From Endozoicomonas sp965208385 (GTDB lineage Bacteria; Pseudomonadota; Gammaproteobacteria; Pseudomonadales; Endozoicomonadaceae), in assembly GCA_965208385.1 (NCBI GenBank), contig CBDBOO010000118.1:24193-88192 (forward strand): DNA of 64,000 nt. Reading direction: 5' to 3'. Shown here one piece after another: positions 8,741-17,754 of this stretch. The position numbers were made by a program, and so were the translations under genes. Under the pieces are notes generated by a model. It was not told where the DNA came from, did no database searches, and was given only the letters and a program-made list of their open reading frames with translations. How positions within the stretch are numbered: the first letter of the stretch is position 1; every line of letters starts with the position of its first letter.

Positions 8741-9757
8741 TCAGCTGGGTTTTTTAGTATTCTTGACTTTGTTTTTACTGTTTGGACGCACAGAAACGGC
8801 AACACGTTCCGCAGTACTCAAGGGTACTTCACCAACCACAGTTACATGATAATATTCATCGTCATCACGGTATATTTTAGATACAGCGGCCAGGGCACCT
8901 ATATTCTCGGAAGACTGGCTCAGGATGCGCCCCTTGTCAGGTTCGACAAAAACAGAAAAGCTGGCCATTCCGTCAGAAAAAATCAGAGCATCGACTTCAT
9001 GCTCGCTGACAGGAGAAGGTCGCTTACTGCGATTTTCAAGCTTAAAACCACCTGGAATCCATCCAGCTTCCCACTTCAACAAAACGTCTTTCTGCCCGGA
9101 AGGTGAATTCATTGTAATAACACGATCTGCTGGAAGCTCTCTCTTTTCCAGAACAGCCAGTTCTTTCTTATTAAATACTTCTTCACCTACTTCAAGACGA
9201 GTAAATTGCAGCTGCTCCATTACTTTGCCATTATCATCAATCATTAATGATTTAAGCAGGAGTCCGGTTGCTCTATCCAGCCACAACTGATAACCATAGC
9301 GGAATCTATCTTTGGGTATAATCATCATCAAAATGGCTTCACGACCTGCCACCCGATCAATACCGGTTATATTCAATTTGTAATTTTTTTCGGAAATCTC
9401 GCCTGCAAACTTACCAATCATTGGCATCAGAGAACCATGTTCGAAACGAGTCACACCTTGATTATAATTGGCAAAAGTCAGCTGATTTCCTGACCGAATC
9501 ATTTCCCGTGGTCGGCCGTCCAGAAACAGAATGCGCTCTTTCTCTTTTTTATCTTTAACATGATGCAGAACATTGAGTGTCTCAAGACGACCACCCTGCT
9601 GATAGACAAAATCCCCTTTATAAGAGAGGTTACGCTGGGAAGAAACCATTTTCTCCAGCCACTCTTGTGGTTTCGGGAAAATCTCTGCGTTTAGTGCACT
9701 GCTGGCAACTACTATTGATACCAACAATCCCCAAAAAAAATATCCATATAATTTCAT
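8741..9757 (-). CDS. rseB: RseB/MucB, periplasmic regulator of the anti-sigma factor
   Basis: Binds the periplasmic domain of RseA and shields it from DegS until off-pathway lipopolysaccharide displaces RseB. About 338 aa from ATG at 9757 (MKLYGYFFWGLL), with a signal peptide ending near ALNA. Family motifs seen: NLSYKGDFVYQQGG near the N-terminus, REMIRSGNQLTF, YGYQLWLDRATGLLLKS, and the C-terminal small domain ending VSVRPN. An upstream TTG at 9772 overlapping rseA is the alternative start. Basic C-terminal tail (KNKVKNTKKPS). Confidence 0.93.
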   Translation of the reverse strand: MKLYGYFFWGLLVSIVVASSALNAEIFPKPQEWLEKMVSSQRNLSYKGDFVYQQGGRLETLNVLHHVKDKKEKERILFLDGRPREMIRSGNQLTFANYNQGVTRFEHGSLMPMIGKFAGEISEKNYKLNITGIDRVAGREAILMMIIPKDRFRYGYQLWLDRATGLLLKSLMIDDNGKVMEQLQFTRLEVGEEVFNKKELAVLEKRELPADRVITMNSPSGQKDVLLKWEAGWIPGGFKLENRSKRPSPVSEHEVDALIFSDGMASFSVFVEPDKGRILSQSSENIGALAAVSKIYRDDDEYYHVTVVGEVPLSTAERVAVSVRPNSKNKVKNTKKPS

Positions 9758-9761
9758 AAAG

Positions 9762-10478
9762 TTATTGGTCAAAACTGGTCAATCGTGCAAATGCTAATAT
9801 ACCCTGTCCGGTATTCATAGCTGATAACTCGGCGTGTTGAAGCGCATAAGCCCTGAATCGTTCTTTTGTAGCCCGGTCTGCAACACTTTGAGCATAAGCC
9901 AGCTGCTCAGGTGTAATACTGTCATGCTGCTTGGAACCATAACCTGCTCGAATTCCAGAGGCACCAAAAGCATTACCTGTGCCTAACTGTACCGGTTGAT
10001 TCATGGTTAACGGCTCGTTCACTGCAACGGTTTGAAATTCCTGCGGGGTGTTAAAATTCCGAACACCAAGAACCACAGTAAAAGCGACAGTCGCCGCCAC
10101 CGCCACCCGTCCTAAAGACGACCATAAGTTATCAATAGCCTGAACTGCAGCACCAAAACCTGTTTTGGCATCAGGCTGACGATTATAAACATGGGCAGAT
10201 TCCTGCTGACTGGAACTGCTATTTTTTCCTGTTTCTTCCTGCTCAATAGCTGACATTACACCAGCCGTCAGGTCAACACTGGAAAATTCGTTGGCTTCCC
10301 CACGTAATACATCACCAATCAACTGGTAACGTCTTGCCGTGGAGCGAAGCTCATCATCATAACCAATACCATCAAGCACCCTGCGCAGCTCCAATTCGCT
10401 GGCCTGTCCATCCAGGGTTACAGATAAAGACTCTCTCAGCCTATCCGTGGCATGGTTGTGTGAGCTTTTTTCACTCAT
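9762..10478 (-). CDS. rseA: RseA/MucA anti-sigma-E factor
   Basis: 238 aa single-pass inner-membrane protein. The cytoplasmic sigma-binding domain is RLRESLSVTLDGQASELELRR and following; the membrane helix lies near residue 125 (VAVAATVAFTVVLGV); the periplasmic part ends with the RseB-binding region (RFRAYALQHAEL). Family knowledge: regulated proteolysis by DegS and RseP releases the sigma factor. 71 nt downstream of rpoE and next to rseB, so co-transcribed from the sigma-E promoter at 11222-11249. Confidence 0.93.
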   Translation of the reverse strand: MSEKSSHNHATDRLRESLSVTLDGQASELELRRVLDGIGYDDELRSTARRYQLIGDVLRGEANEFSSVDLTAGVMSAIEQEETGKNSSSSQQESAHVYNRQPDAKTGFGAAVQAIDNLWSSLGRVAVAATVAFTVVLGVRNFNTPQEFQTVAVNEPLTMNQPVQLGTGNAFGASGIRAGYGSKQHDSITPEQLAYAQSVADRATKERFRAYALQHAELSAMNTGQGILAFARLTSFDQ

Positions 10479-10549
10479 AGACCTACCTCTGGCAGTCTTA
10501 CCGATGTTTCGGTGTTAAATCCAAACATCAGTATAGAATTAATATAATT

Positions 10550-11137
10550 TTAGTTGCCCTGCCCCAGTAATGGCCTGATCTCTCGATCAATCGCCTCTCT
10601 CGCCCGGAATATTCTTGACCGGACAGTACCGACAGGACAATCCATTACATCAGCTATTTCATCGTAGCTGAGTCCATCGAATTCCCGCAACATAACAGCT
10701 GTTCGCAACTCATCGGGTAAGCGGCTGATAACATCGTGTATAACCTGCTCTATCTCATCACGGTACAGATTACGCTCGGGGGTATCAACCACCCTCAGAG
10801 ATGAAGCTGTATCCAGGAAGTCCGCGTCATGAACATCAACATCAGACTCGGGCAACCTTCTCCCCTTGGACACCAGGTGATTCTTGGCGGTATTCACAGC
10901 TATTCTATACAGCCAGGTATAAAATGAACTATCGCCACGAAACTTTTCAAGCGCTCGATAGGCCTTAATAAAAGCTTCCTGAGCAACATCCTGAACTTCC
11001 TGAAAGTCATTTACATAACCGCCAATCAGCCCCAGAATGCGATGCTGATACTTTATCACCAGCAGATCATACGCCCGCTTATCGCCTTTTTTAACCCGTT
11101 CAACAAGCTGTTGATCCGTTTCATGGGCGTTTACCAT
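10550..11137 (-). CDS. rpoE: Sigma-E / AlgU extracytoplasmic-stress sigma factor
   Basis: 195-aa group 4 sigma factor. Region 2 (VIKYQHRILGLIGGYV, DVAQEAFIKAYRALEKFRG, FYTWLYRIAVNTAKNHL) binds the -10 element and core polymerase; region 4 (LPDELRTAVMLREFDGLSYDEIA, GTVRSRIFRARE) binds the -35 element. The spacing with no region 3 fits the ECF class, and the sequence is very close to Pseudomonas AlgU. First gene of the rpoE-rseA-rseB-rseC operon and preceded by a matching autoregulatory promoter. Confidence 0.97.
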   Translation of the reverse strand: MVNAHETDQQLVERVKKGDKRAYDLLVIKYQHRILGLIGGYVNDFQEVQDVAQEAFIKAYRALEKFRGDSSFYTWLYRIAVNTAKNHLVSKGRRLPESDVDVHDADFLDTASSLRVVDTPERNLYRDEIEQVIHDVISRLPDELRTAVMLREFDGLSYDEIADVMDCPVGTVRSRIFRAREAIDREIRPLLGQGN

Positions 11138-11221
11138 TCAGGCTTCTCCAACCTGTTCAGGCAAGAAAACCTGCATACATCCAATGCTAAACAACCCATG
11201 GCGAAGTATCTCTGCATTTGT

Positions 11222-11249
11222 ATAGACCATAATAGGGTCGAAAAGTTCC
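11222..11249 (-). promoter_or_regulatory. Sigma-E-type promoter of rpoE (autoregulation)
   Basis: Minus strand: -35 GGAACTT (11249-11243), 15-nt spacer, -10 GTCTAT (11227-11222). This matches the sigma-E consensus GGAACTT-N15/16-GTCTAA in both boxes but for the last base and lies about 85 nt before the rpoE ATG. The rest of 11138-11622 (leader of rpoE and promoter region of nadB) shows no other clear element. Confidence 0.8.
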
Positions 11250-11622
11250 CGAGCTTATAAGAAAAAGTGATATTTTTTTCTATATTCGATAAAGAACCGA
11301 CTTATCTCATCACAGCGTACTATAGTGCCGCCCATAATTTCTATATACTAGGTCCGCCCGATAATACTTTCCTGCTGTGAAAATAGCAGTTTTTACCTGA
11401 AATAATTTCCTCAGTGATTGAAATCGGCATCATAAGTTATGGCTTTAACCTGAACCTGCTCTTATCTACAAAAAAAGAAACAGTATAAATCTCCAGCCTG
11501 ACATTAATTTCGGAAACTTGTTGGATAATGGTTAGTTCATCACATAATTCAACAAATTCCGAGTCTGCAATCATCGATCTCAGTCTATCAATGAAACGAT
11601 AACTGTGATCAAAGGATTTTAT

Positions 11623-13242
11623 ATGCAGCAATCTCTGGATTACGACATTATCATTATCGGCAGCGGTGCAGCTGGACTGTCTCTGGCACTGCACCTGCCC
11701 GAAAAAAGCCGCATTGCCATTATAAGTAAAGGATTACTTTCTGCGGGTTCCACATCGGGTGCTCAGGGTGGTATCGCCGCTGTTCTCAACCACAATGGTG
11801 ACAGCATTGAGCAACACCTTAAGGATACCCTTGCAGCCGGAGCAGGACTTTGCAACGAAAGCGCTGCAAGACACATTATCGAGAATGGCCAGGCCTGTAT
11901 CGAATGGCTGATAGAGCAAGGCGTTCCTTTTACACAGGATGACAACCTTGATCGGGTTTATGATTTCCACCTGACTCGGGAAGGTGGTCATAGTGCCCGA
12001 AGAATAATCCATGCTGCCGATGCCACCGGAAAAGCCATTTCAGAAACCTTGCGTGAACAGGTTGTAAACAGGGAAAACATAGATCTCTTTGAAAATCATC
12101 TCGCCATTGATCTTGTAACTCGCCGTAAACTGTCCATGGAGGACAACCGATGCCTTGGTGCCTATTTTCTGGACCTGGATTCCGACACCATTCGATTATT
12201 TAAAAGTCGTGTTACGGTTCTTGCCAGTGGCGGAGCCAGCAAATCATATCTCTACACCAGCAATATTGATGGTGCCACAGGTGATGGCATTGCCATGGCA
12301 TGGAGAGCCGGCTGCCGCGTTGCCAACATGGAATTCAATCAGTTCCATCCCACCTGCCTTTACCACCCAGATGCCAAGTCCTTCCTCATATCAGAAGCAG
12401 TGCGAGGAGAAGGGGGAAAGTTGTTAAGACCCGATGGCAGTCAATTCATGACAGAGTACGATGAAAGGGCAGAATTGGCGCCCAGAGATATAGTCGCCAG
12501 AGCCATTGACTATGAAATGAAAAAACTGGGCGCAGATTGCCTTTATCTCGACATCAGTCATAAACCGTCAGAATTTATCAAGAGTCATTTCCCCACCATA
12601 TACAAACGCTGCCTGAAGTACGGTATTGATATCACACAGCAACCTATCCCAATAGTTCCCGCAGCCCATTACACCTGTGGTGGTGTCGTTGTCGACAACA
12701 ATGGACAGACCGACACACCTGGCCTTTATGCTATCGGAGAATGCTCATTCACCGGACTGCATGGTGCAAACCGGTTAGCCAGCAATTCACTACTAGAGTG
12801 CTTTGTATCTGCCAGAAGCTGTGCCCGACAGATTACTGACAACATGAATTCCATACACGACCTCATAGTTGATATCCCGGACTGGGATGACAGCCAGGTG
12901 ACTGATTCAGATGAGAATGTTGTCATCTCCCATAACTGGGACGAACTGAGGCGTTTCATGTGGGATTATGTCGGAATTGTTCGAACCACGAAGCGCTTGC
13001 AGAGAGCGGCAAATCGAATCGAGCTACTGCAATCGGAAATTAATGAATTCTATAGTAATTTCAAAATCAGTAACGATCTGATCGAGCTGAGAAATCTTGC
13101 CCTTGTTTCTGACTTAATTATTCAATGCGCCATGAATCGCAAAGAATCACGGGGGCTCCACTTTACCCTGAATCATCCCGATTTACTGAGTGAAGCCAAA
13201 GATACAATACTGACACCCCATAATTATCAAAAAAATGGGTGA
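11623..13242 (+). CDS. nadB: L-aspartate oxidase
   Basis: FAD enzyme that oxidises L-aspartate to iminoaspartate, the first step of NAD synthesis. The N-terminal dinucleotide-binding motif DIIIIGSGAAGLSLAL, the SGAQGGIAAV loop, the FHPTCLYHP substrate loop and the GEGGKLLR segment are present; the C-terminal helical domain (RRFMWDYVGIVRT, ESRGLHF) is complete. Start ATG at 11623 (539 aa) is preceded by AAAGGA; an in-frame GTG at 11605 lacks a ribosome site. It lies divergent to rpoE, as in Pseudomonas, and converges with ygfX with a 16-nt overlap of the coding ends. Confidence 0.97.
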   Translation: MQQSLDYDIIIIGSGAAGLSLALHLPEKSRIAIISKGLLSAGSTSGAQGGIAAVLNHNGDSIEQHLKDTLAAGAGLCNESAARHIIENGQACIEWLIEQGVPFTQDDNLDRVYDFHLTREGGHSARRIIHAADATGKAISETLREQVVNRENIDLFENHLAIDLVTRRKLSMEDNRCLGAYFLDLDSDTIRLFKSRVTVLASGGASKSYLYTSNIDGATGDGIAMAWRAGCRVANMEFNQFHPTCLYHPDAKSFLISEAVRGEGGKLLRPDGSQFMTEYDERAELAPRDIVARAIDYEMKKLGADCLYLDISHKPSEFIKSHFPTIYKRCLKYGIDITQQPIPIVPAAHYTCGGVVVDNNGQTDTPGLYAIGECSFTGLHGANRLASNSLLECFVSARSCARQITDNMNSIHDLIVDIPDWDDSQVTDSDENVVISHNWDELRRFMWDYVGIVRTTKRLQRAANRIELLQSEINEFYSNFKISNDLIELRNLALVSDLIIQCAMNRKESRGLHFTLNHPDLLSEAKDTILTPHNYQKNG

Positions 13243-13676
13243 ATGGCTTTATCTGTTTTGGTCCGGAGACATGCATCAGCATCAAGAATTAATTTCAAAC
13301 GAAGCTTGTGTATTTCTTCGCGACCCGCACCATCAGAACAGAGAATCATAGAGACAGGATGCGTTTTATCTTCCACTGTCATTCGAAAACAGATTAACAT
13401 CGCTGTAACAACCACTTCACCCTTTGGCCAGGCTCTCTGCCAGCCTCTTGACGTTTTCACACGCCATTGATTATTCAGCAATCTCACCGATTGAAGGCTT
13501 TCAGAGCTTTTCAGAAATACATACCGACGGGAAACCAACACAAAATGGAGTAACAGAAAAAGGCTGATGAGGATTTTCACACCAAAGGCTATATTCGCCA
13601 GAGAAAGCGCCAGCAAACCGGCGCCATGACAAAGTATAAATAAAACCAGCAACTGTCTTGAAAAGTGAAAGTTCAC
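13227..13676 (-). CDS. ygfX: YgfX/CptA-like membrane protein
   Basis: 149 aa from a GTG at 13676 placed 1 nt after the sdhE stop codon (VNFHFSRQLLV); the open frame continues further upstream inside sdhE but that part is shadow. Two adjacent membrane helices (LLVLFILCHGAGLLALSLA and VKILISLFLLLHFVLV) are followed by a basic cytoplasmic domain with the WPKGEVVVTAMLICFR region. Position directly behind sdhE is the fixed neighbourhood of YgfX, described as a toxin-like partner of SdhE/CptB affecting cell division proteins. Family assignment rests on topology and context as much as on sequence. Confidence 0.8.
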   Translation of the reverse strand: MNFHFSRQLLVLFILCHGAGLLALSLANIAFGVKILISLFLLLHFVLVSRRYVFLKSSESLQSVRLLNNQWRVKTSRGWQRAWPKGEVVVTAMLICFRMTVEDKTHPVSMILCSDGAGREEIHKLRLKLILDADACLRTKTDKAIHPFF

Positions 13677-13677
13677 T

Positions 13678-13944
13678 TCAATCAGATTTAACCTGGTATC
13701 GACCTCGTTCAACGACCAAATCCACCATTTTTGCCAAACCGGCATCTTCAGGCCGGCCATCACCCATAAACCAGCTGAACAAGTCCGGATCTTCACACGC
13801 CAGTAACCGAACATAGAGTCGTTGATCTTCAGCATTCAAGCCAGGCAATGAATCCCGGGTAAACGGCTCTAAAAGTACATCCAGTTCAAGCATGCCCCGA
13901 CGACTTCGCCACTGCATTTGTCTAATTTCTTCTGCGCCAAGCAT
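13678..13944 (-). CDS. sdhE: SdhE, FAD assembly factor for succinate dehydrogenase
   Basis: 88-aa helical protein that promotes covalent flavinylation of SdhA. The invariant RGMLELD motif (residues about 16-22) and the later RLLACEDPDLFSWFMG segment are diagnostic. Coupled to ygfX by a 1-nt gap. Its promoter region towards ygfZ contains the 15-bp repeat array. Confidence 0.95.
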   Translation of the reverse strand: MLGAEEIRQMQWRSRRGMLELDVLLEPFTRDSLPGLNAEDQRLYVRLLACEDPDLFSWFMGDGRPEDAGLAKMVDLVVERGRYQVKSD

Positions 13945-14050
13945 AGTCAGGCAAACTCCCTATTGGTATTACTCGAAGTGATTATACCCCATTGCCGGTT
14001 TCTACCTCTATCACCTATCTCTGATTACTGCCTATGAAGCTATTATCACT

Positions 14051-14222
14051 GCGGTTATTGTTCTTGCGGTTATTGTTCTTGCGGCTATTGTTCTTGCGGC
14101 TATTGTTCTTGCGGCTATTGTTCTTGCGGTTATTGTTCTTGCGGCTATTGTTCTTGCGGCTATTGTTCTTACGGCTATTGTTCTTACGGCTATTGTTCTT
14201 ACGGCTATTGTTCTTACGGCTA
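14051..14222. repeat. 15-bp tandem repeat array between sdhE and ygfZ
   Basis: Eleven complete units of (G/A)CGG(T/C)TATTGTTCTT, starting at 14051 and every 15 bp to 14201, plus a partial twelfth. Two sites vary: the first base is G in units 1-8 and A afterwards, and base 5 is T or C. Because 15 is a multiple of 3 a frame of repeated LRLLF pentapeptides stays open, but it has no ribosome site and I treat it as non-coding. It occupies the divergent promoter region of sdhE (minus) and ygfZ (plus). Confidence 0.95.
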
Positions 14223-14315
14223 TATAGTTGTGATGAATATTCCTCTATTATTTATCTCTTTCAAATCAGCATAGATAGACCCTCATCAAAGAGAGTCGGG
14301 AAATAAGGTAAGCAA

Positions 14316-15356
14316 ATGAGCATTGACTGGAGAGAGTATTTGAAAACCCAGGGGGCTCAATTTGACAATAATGATTCTGTCGAATTTCCGGTTCCCCCTC
14401 AGTCAAGGCACAGCAACATCGTTTCACTGCTTAGCTCACAGAGTTTCATCAGAATAACCGGTCCCGACAGTCAAAAATTTCTGCAGGGGCAAATTTCAGT
14501 CGATGTGGATAAATTAACTCCTTCCGGCCACAGCATTGGAGTTGCCTGCACACCTAAGGGTCGCATGTATACAGGGTTCAGAATTCTCAATGAGATGACC
14601 GACCATTACCTTTTATCAATGGATAAGGGCTTAACCGAATCAACTCTATCAACTCTCGGTAAATACGCGGTTTTTTTTAAAACCACACTTTGCGAAGACG
14701 ATGCCATGATTGGTCTTGGACTGGCTGGTCAAGAAATAGACAAAGTTCTTGAGCATTTCAATCTGCCAGTCAATGATTTGAATGAAGCACTTATTGTTGA
14801 TCAGGGTCACCTGTTAAAAATCCCCGGAAACTGTCCGCGCTATGAGCTTTGGATGAAAAAAGACGCACTCTCATACTGGTGGGAAAATCTCTCTTCCTGT
14901 TGCACCCCCGTAGCAGAGGGTCAATGGCGCTTACTGGATATTGAGGCTGTCATTCCACGCGTTCGTCCCGAGTTCTCTGAAAAGTACATCCCGCAACATC
15001 TGAATTTACCATCATTAGGTGCTATCAGCTTTCGAAAAGGCTGTTACACCGGCCAGGAAATTGTTACCCGAATGCAAAACCTTGGCCAACAGAAAAGCAG
15101 AACCTTTTATTGTCAGATCGAAACCAGAGTCGCACCACAACCTGGCGACAGGGTTTACGACCAGAATGGGAAAGCAGTGGGTGAGGTACTTGAGTCGATA
15201 ATTGCCCAGGGTTCTGATATCACTGAGCTATTAGCAGTTATTCGAATTGAACAGGCTGAAAACAACACCGTCTTTCTTGATAGTGATCAAAACACGCCCC
15301 TCAAGGTTAATCCGATCCCTTACAACATCGATCCAAAGGCTGAACTTCAGCAATAA
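14316..15356 (+). CDS. ygfZ: YgfZ, folate-dependent iron-sulfur cluster protein
   Basis: 346 aa, GcvT-like fold; needed for maintenance of certain Fe-S enzymes such as MiaB. The signature KGCYTGQEIVTRM with the functional cysteine is present near residue 245, and the N-terminal FLQGQISVDV strand matches the family. Start ATG at 14316 follows TAAGG. Complete and apparently intact, but a second copy of its last 270 bp, shredded by IS110 pieces, lies just downstream (15791-16220). Confidence 0.95.
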   Translation: MSIDWREYLKTQGAQFDNNDSVEFPVPPQSRHSNIVSLLSSQSFIRITGPDSQKFLQGQISVDVDKLTPSGHSIGVACTPKGRMYTGFRILNEMTDHYLLSMDKGLTESTLSTLGKYAVFFKTTLCEDDAMIGLGLAGQEIDKVLEHFNLPVNDLNEALIVDQGHLLKIPGNCPRYELWMKKDALSYWWENLSSCCTPVAEGQWRLLDIEAVIPRVRPEFSEKYIPQHLNLPSLGAISFRKGCYTGQEIVTRMQNLGQQKSRTFYCQIETRVAPQPGDRVYDQNGKAVGEVLESIIAQGSDITELLAVIRIEQAENNTVFLDSDQNTPLKVNPIPYNIDPKAELQQ

Positions 15357-15367
15357 TCAGCTCTCTG

Positions 15368-16220
15368 ATACAAATCTTCATGACCGTATTTTCGGTCACC
15401 CTGCAGCATGAAAATAATACTCTGCCACAATGTATCTGATGCAGAGCCTGACAGTGGTCGATGTTTTTGCAGTGGCTTTTAGACCCTGAATACAAATTGA
15501 CCTGGGCTGGATCGTTCGCACCCTCGCTTATCTCATGGTTCAGAACTGGCACCATCAAGGCTCCATTTCTGGAACATTGAATGCACGGCAAACAGCCCTT
15601 TTCTCCAAGTGAGACTATGGCGATCCGATCCAGTCCGTCAGGCTCTGCTGTTCCTCCGTGAACCTTTGGAGCATAGACGATGCAACCCATTGTGAAAAAC
15701 TGTGCAGGCATTGATGTCCATAAAATGATGGTCATGGTTGCCGTTCGCAAAGAAATGCCAGAAGGCGACATTCAAGTATTAACCGTGAATTTGGCCAACA
15801 GAAAAGCAGAACCTTTTATTGTCAGATCGAAGCCCTGGGTGGTGAATGCCCGACACGTCAAGAATGTACCCGGTCGCAAGACCGATACACTGGACAGTCA
15901 GTGGCTCGCTCACCTTGCCCATTGTGGTCTGGTTCGTCCGACGGATCAGAGTCGCACCACAACCTGGCGACAGGGTTTACGACCAGAATGGGAAAGCAGT
16001 GGGTGAGGTACTTGAGTCGATAATTGCCCAGGGTTCTGATATCACTGAGCTATTAGCAGTTATTCGAATTGAAAGAAGCCTGGCAAATTCTGCAGGCTGA
16101 AAACAACACCGTCTTTCTTGATAGTGATCAAAACACGCCCCTCAAGGTTAATCCGATCCCTTACAACATCGATCCAAAGGCTGAACTTCAGCAATAATCA
16201 GCTCTCTGATACAAATCTTC
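15368..16220 (+). pseudogene. Patchwork of IS110 5' part and ygfZ 3' end
   Basis: 15368-15790 equals the left end and first 35 codons of the IS110 at 16228 (one C deleted). Then, alternating and collinear with both sources: 15791-15830 equals ygfZ 15082-15121; 15829-15941 equals IS110 16782-16894; 15942-15949 equals 16910-16917; 15947-16073 equals ygfZ 15125-15251; 16071-16094 equals IS110 17283-17306; 16093-16220 equals ygfZ end plus flank 15252-15379. Junctions share 2-5 bases (TTGG, GA, CAG, GAA, CA). No functional protein results. The product of the 15680 frame is a chimera. Confidence 0.9.
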
Positions 16221-16240
16221 TTCTCTGATACAAATCTTCA

Positions 16241-16539
16241 TGACCGTATTTTCGGTCACCCTGCAGCATGAAAATAATACTCTGCCACAATGTATCTGAT
16301 GCAGAGCCTGACAGTGGTCGATGTTTTTGCAGTGGCTTTTAGACCCTGAATACAAATTGACCTGGGCTGGATCGTTCGCACCCTCGCTTATCTCATGGTT
16401 CAGAACTGGCACCATCAAGGCTCCATTTCTGGAACATTGAATGCACGGCAAACAGCCCTTTTCTCCAAGTGAGACTATGGCGATCCGATCCAGTCCGTCA
16501 GGCTCTGCTGTTCCTCCGTGAACCTTTGGAGCATAGACG
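16241..16539 (+). ncRNA. Candidate bridge RNA region of IS110
   Basis: IS110 elements encode a structured bridge (seek) RNA in the non-coding end upstream of the transposase that pairs with target and donor DNA. This 300-nt leader is non-coding on the plus strand, begins with the hairpin TGACCG-TATTTT-CGGTCA and is preserved without visible change in all three copies (15381-15679, 16241-16539, 62658-62956). The RNA's exact ends and loops are not determined from sequence alone. Confidence 0.5.
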
Positions 16540-17754
16540 ATGCAACCCATTGTGAAAAACTGTGCAGGCATTGATGTCCATAAAATGATGGTCATGGTTG
16601 CCGTTCGCAAAGAAATGCCAGAAGGCGACATTCAAGTATTAACCCGTGAATTTGGTACTTTCCGCAAAGATCGGGAATTAATGTGCCAGTTCCTTCAACA
16701 GCATCAGATCGATCTGGTCGTAATGGAGAGTACGGGTGTTTACTGGAAAAGTATTTATGCGTCCATCATTGGTCGTGATCTGAAGCCCTGGGTGGTGAAT
16801 GCCCGACACGTCAAGAATGTACCCGGTCGCAAGACCGATACACTGGACAGTCAGTGGCTCGCTCACCTTGCCCATTGTGGTCTGGTTCGTCCGAGTTTTG
16901 TGCCACATCCGGATCAGGAACAGCTGCGTTTGCTGACTCGCCGACGAGATACAATGGTCAAGCAAATAGCCAATGAGAAGAACCGTCTTCATAAAACGCT
17001 AGACGACAGCGGTATTCGACTCGGCGGCCTGATCAGTGACATCAACGGCAAGTCAGGTCAGCGCATGGTGAACGCCCTGATTGATGGTGAATCCCTTCAG
17101 GATATTATCAAGAAAGCGGATGGCCGTCTGAAGGCAGACAGAAAACAGCTGATGGACAGTATGGACGAGAAGTTATCCCCTTCTCATCTTATTGTGCTGA
17201 AAGATATCCGGGATCACATTAATTTCCTGAATGAACAGCAGCAGAAGCTGGAAGTCCAGATTCTGAGTACGGTTCAGTCTTGGAAAGAAGCCTGGCAAAT
17301 TCTGCAAACTCTCCCCGGAGTCGGTGAGATGAGTGCCGCAGCACTGATCGCAGAAATAGGTGATGATATGAGTCAGTTTGGCGGCATGAAGGAGATTGCT
17401 TCCTGGGCCGGACTCTGCCCGGGCAATAATGAAAGCGCAGGCAAGCGTAAAAGTGGTCGAACCCGAAAAGGGAATAAGATGATCAAAACGACACTGTGCG
17501 AAGTGGCGAATGCAGCGATCAAGACCAAGAGTCAGTTCAAGGGTAAATATCAGAGTCTGGTGATCCGCAGGGGTCACAAACGAAGTCTGATTGCCATTGC
17601 ACATAAACTGATTCGTGTGATTTATACCTTACTCAAGAAACGACAGCCTTATATTGATCCTGACACTGATTACGAGGGTTTGATGGTTAGGAAGAATGCA
17701 CCGCGCTGGTTACGCAGGCTGGACGAGTATGGCTATTTGGATCAGGTTCGATAA
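16540..17754 (+). CDS. IS110-family transposase (intact)
   Basis: 404-aa DEDD recombinase. N-terminal RuvC-like domain: GIDVHKMMVMVA (first Asp), VMESTGVYW (Glu), DTLDSQWLAH (Asp pair). The C-terminal Tnp domain carries the helix-hairpin-helix TLPGVGEMSAAALIAEIG and the SWAGLCPGNNESAGKRK segment with the catalytic serine region. Complete and in frame, so this copy could supply activity in trans for the two truncated copies at 15368 and 62645. Confidence 0.95.
   Translation: MQPIVKNCAGIDVHKMMVMVAVRKEMPEGDIQVLTREFGTFRKDRELMCQFLQQHQIDLVVMESTGVYWKSIYASIIGRDLKPWVVNARHVKNVPGRKTDTLDSQWLAHLAHCGLVRPSFVPHPDQEQLRLLTRRRDTMVKQIANEKNRLHKTLDDSGIRLGGLISDINGKSGQRMVNALIDGESLQDIIKKADGRLKADRKQLMDSMDEKLSPSHLIVLKDIRDHINFLNEQQQKLEVQILSTVQSWKEAWQILQTLPGVGEMSAAALIAEIGDDMSQFGGMKEIASWAGLCPGNNESAGKRKSGRTRKGNKMIKTTLCEVANAAIKTKSQFKGKYQSLVIRRGHKRSLIAIAHKLIRVIYTLLKKRQPYIDPDTDYEGLMVRKNAPRWLRRLDEYGYLDQVR

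Noticed and set aside
14051..14222. Possible CRISPR array
   Set aside because: Units are contiguous 15-mers with no spacers and no cas genes nearby; the same holds for the arrays at 7978 and 45334.
14034..14306. Open frame with repeated LRLLF pentapeptides
   Set aside because: Produced by the 15-bp repeat, whose length is a multiple of three; no ribosome site and no continuation of sense outside the array.
15307..15771. Minus-strand open frame repeated at 16188-16631 and 62632-63048
   Set aside because: It is antisense to the IS110 leader and transposase start; its recurrence only reflects the three IS copies and it has no ribosome site.
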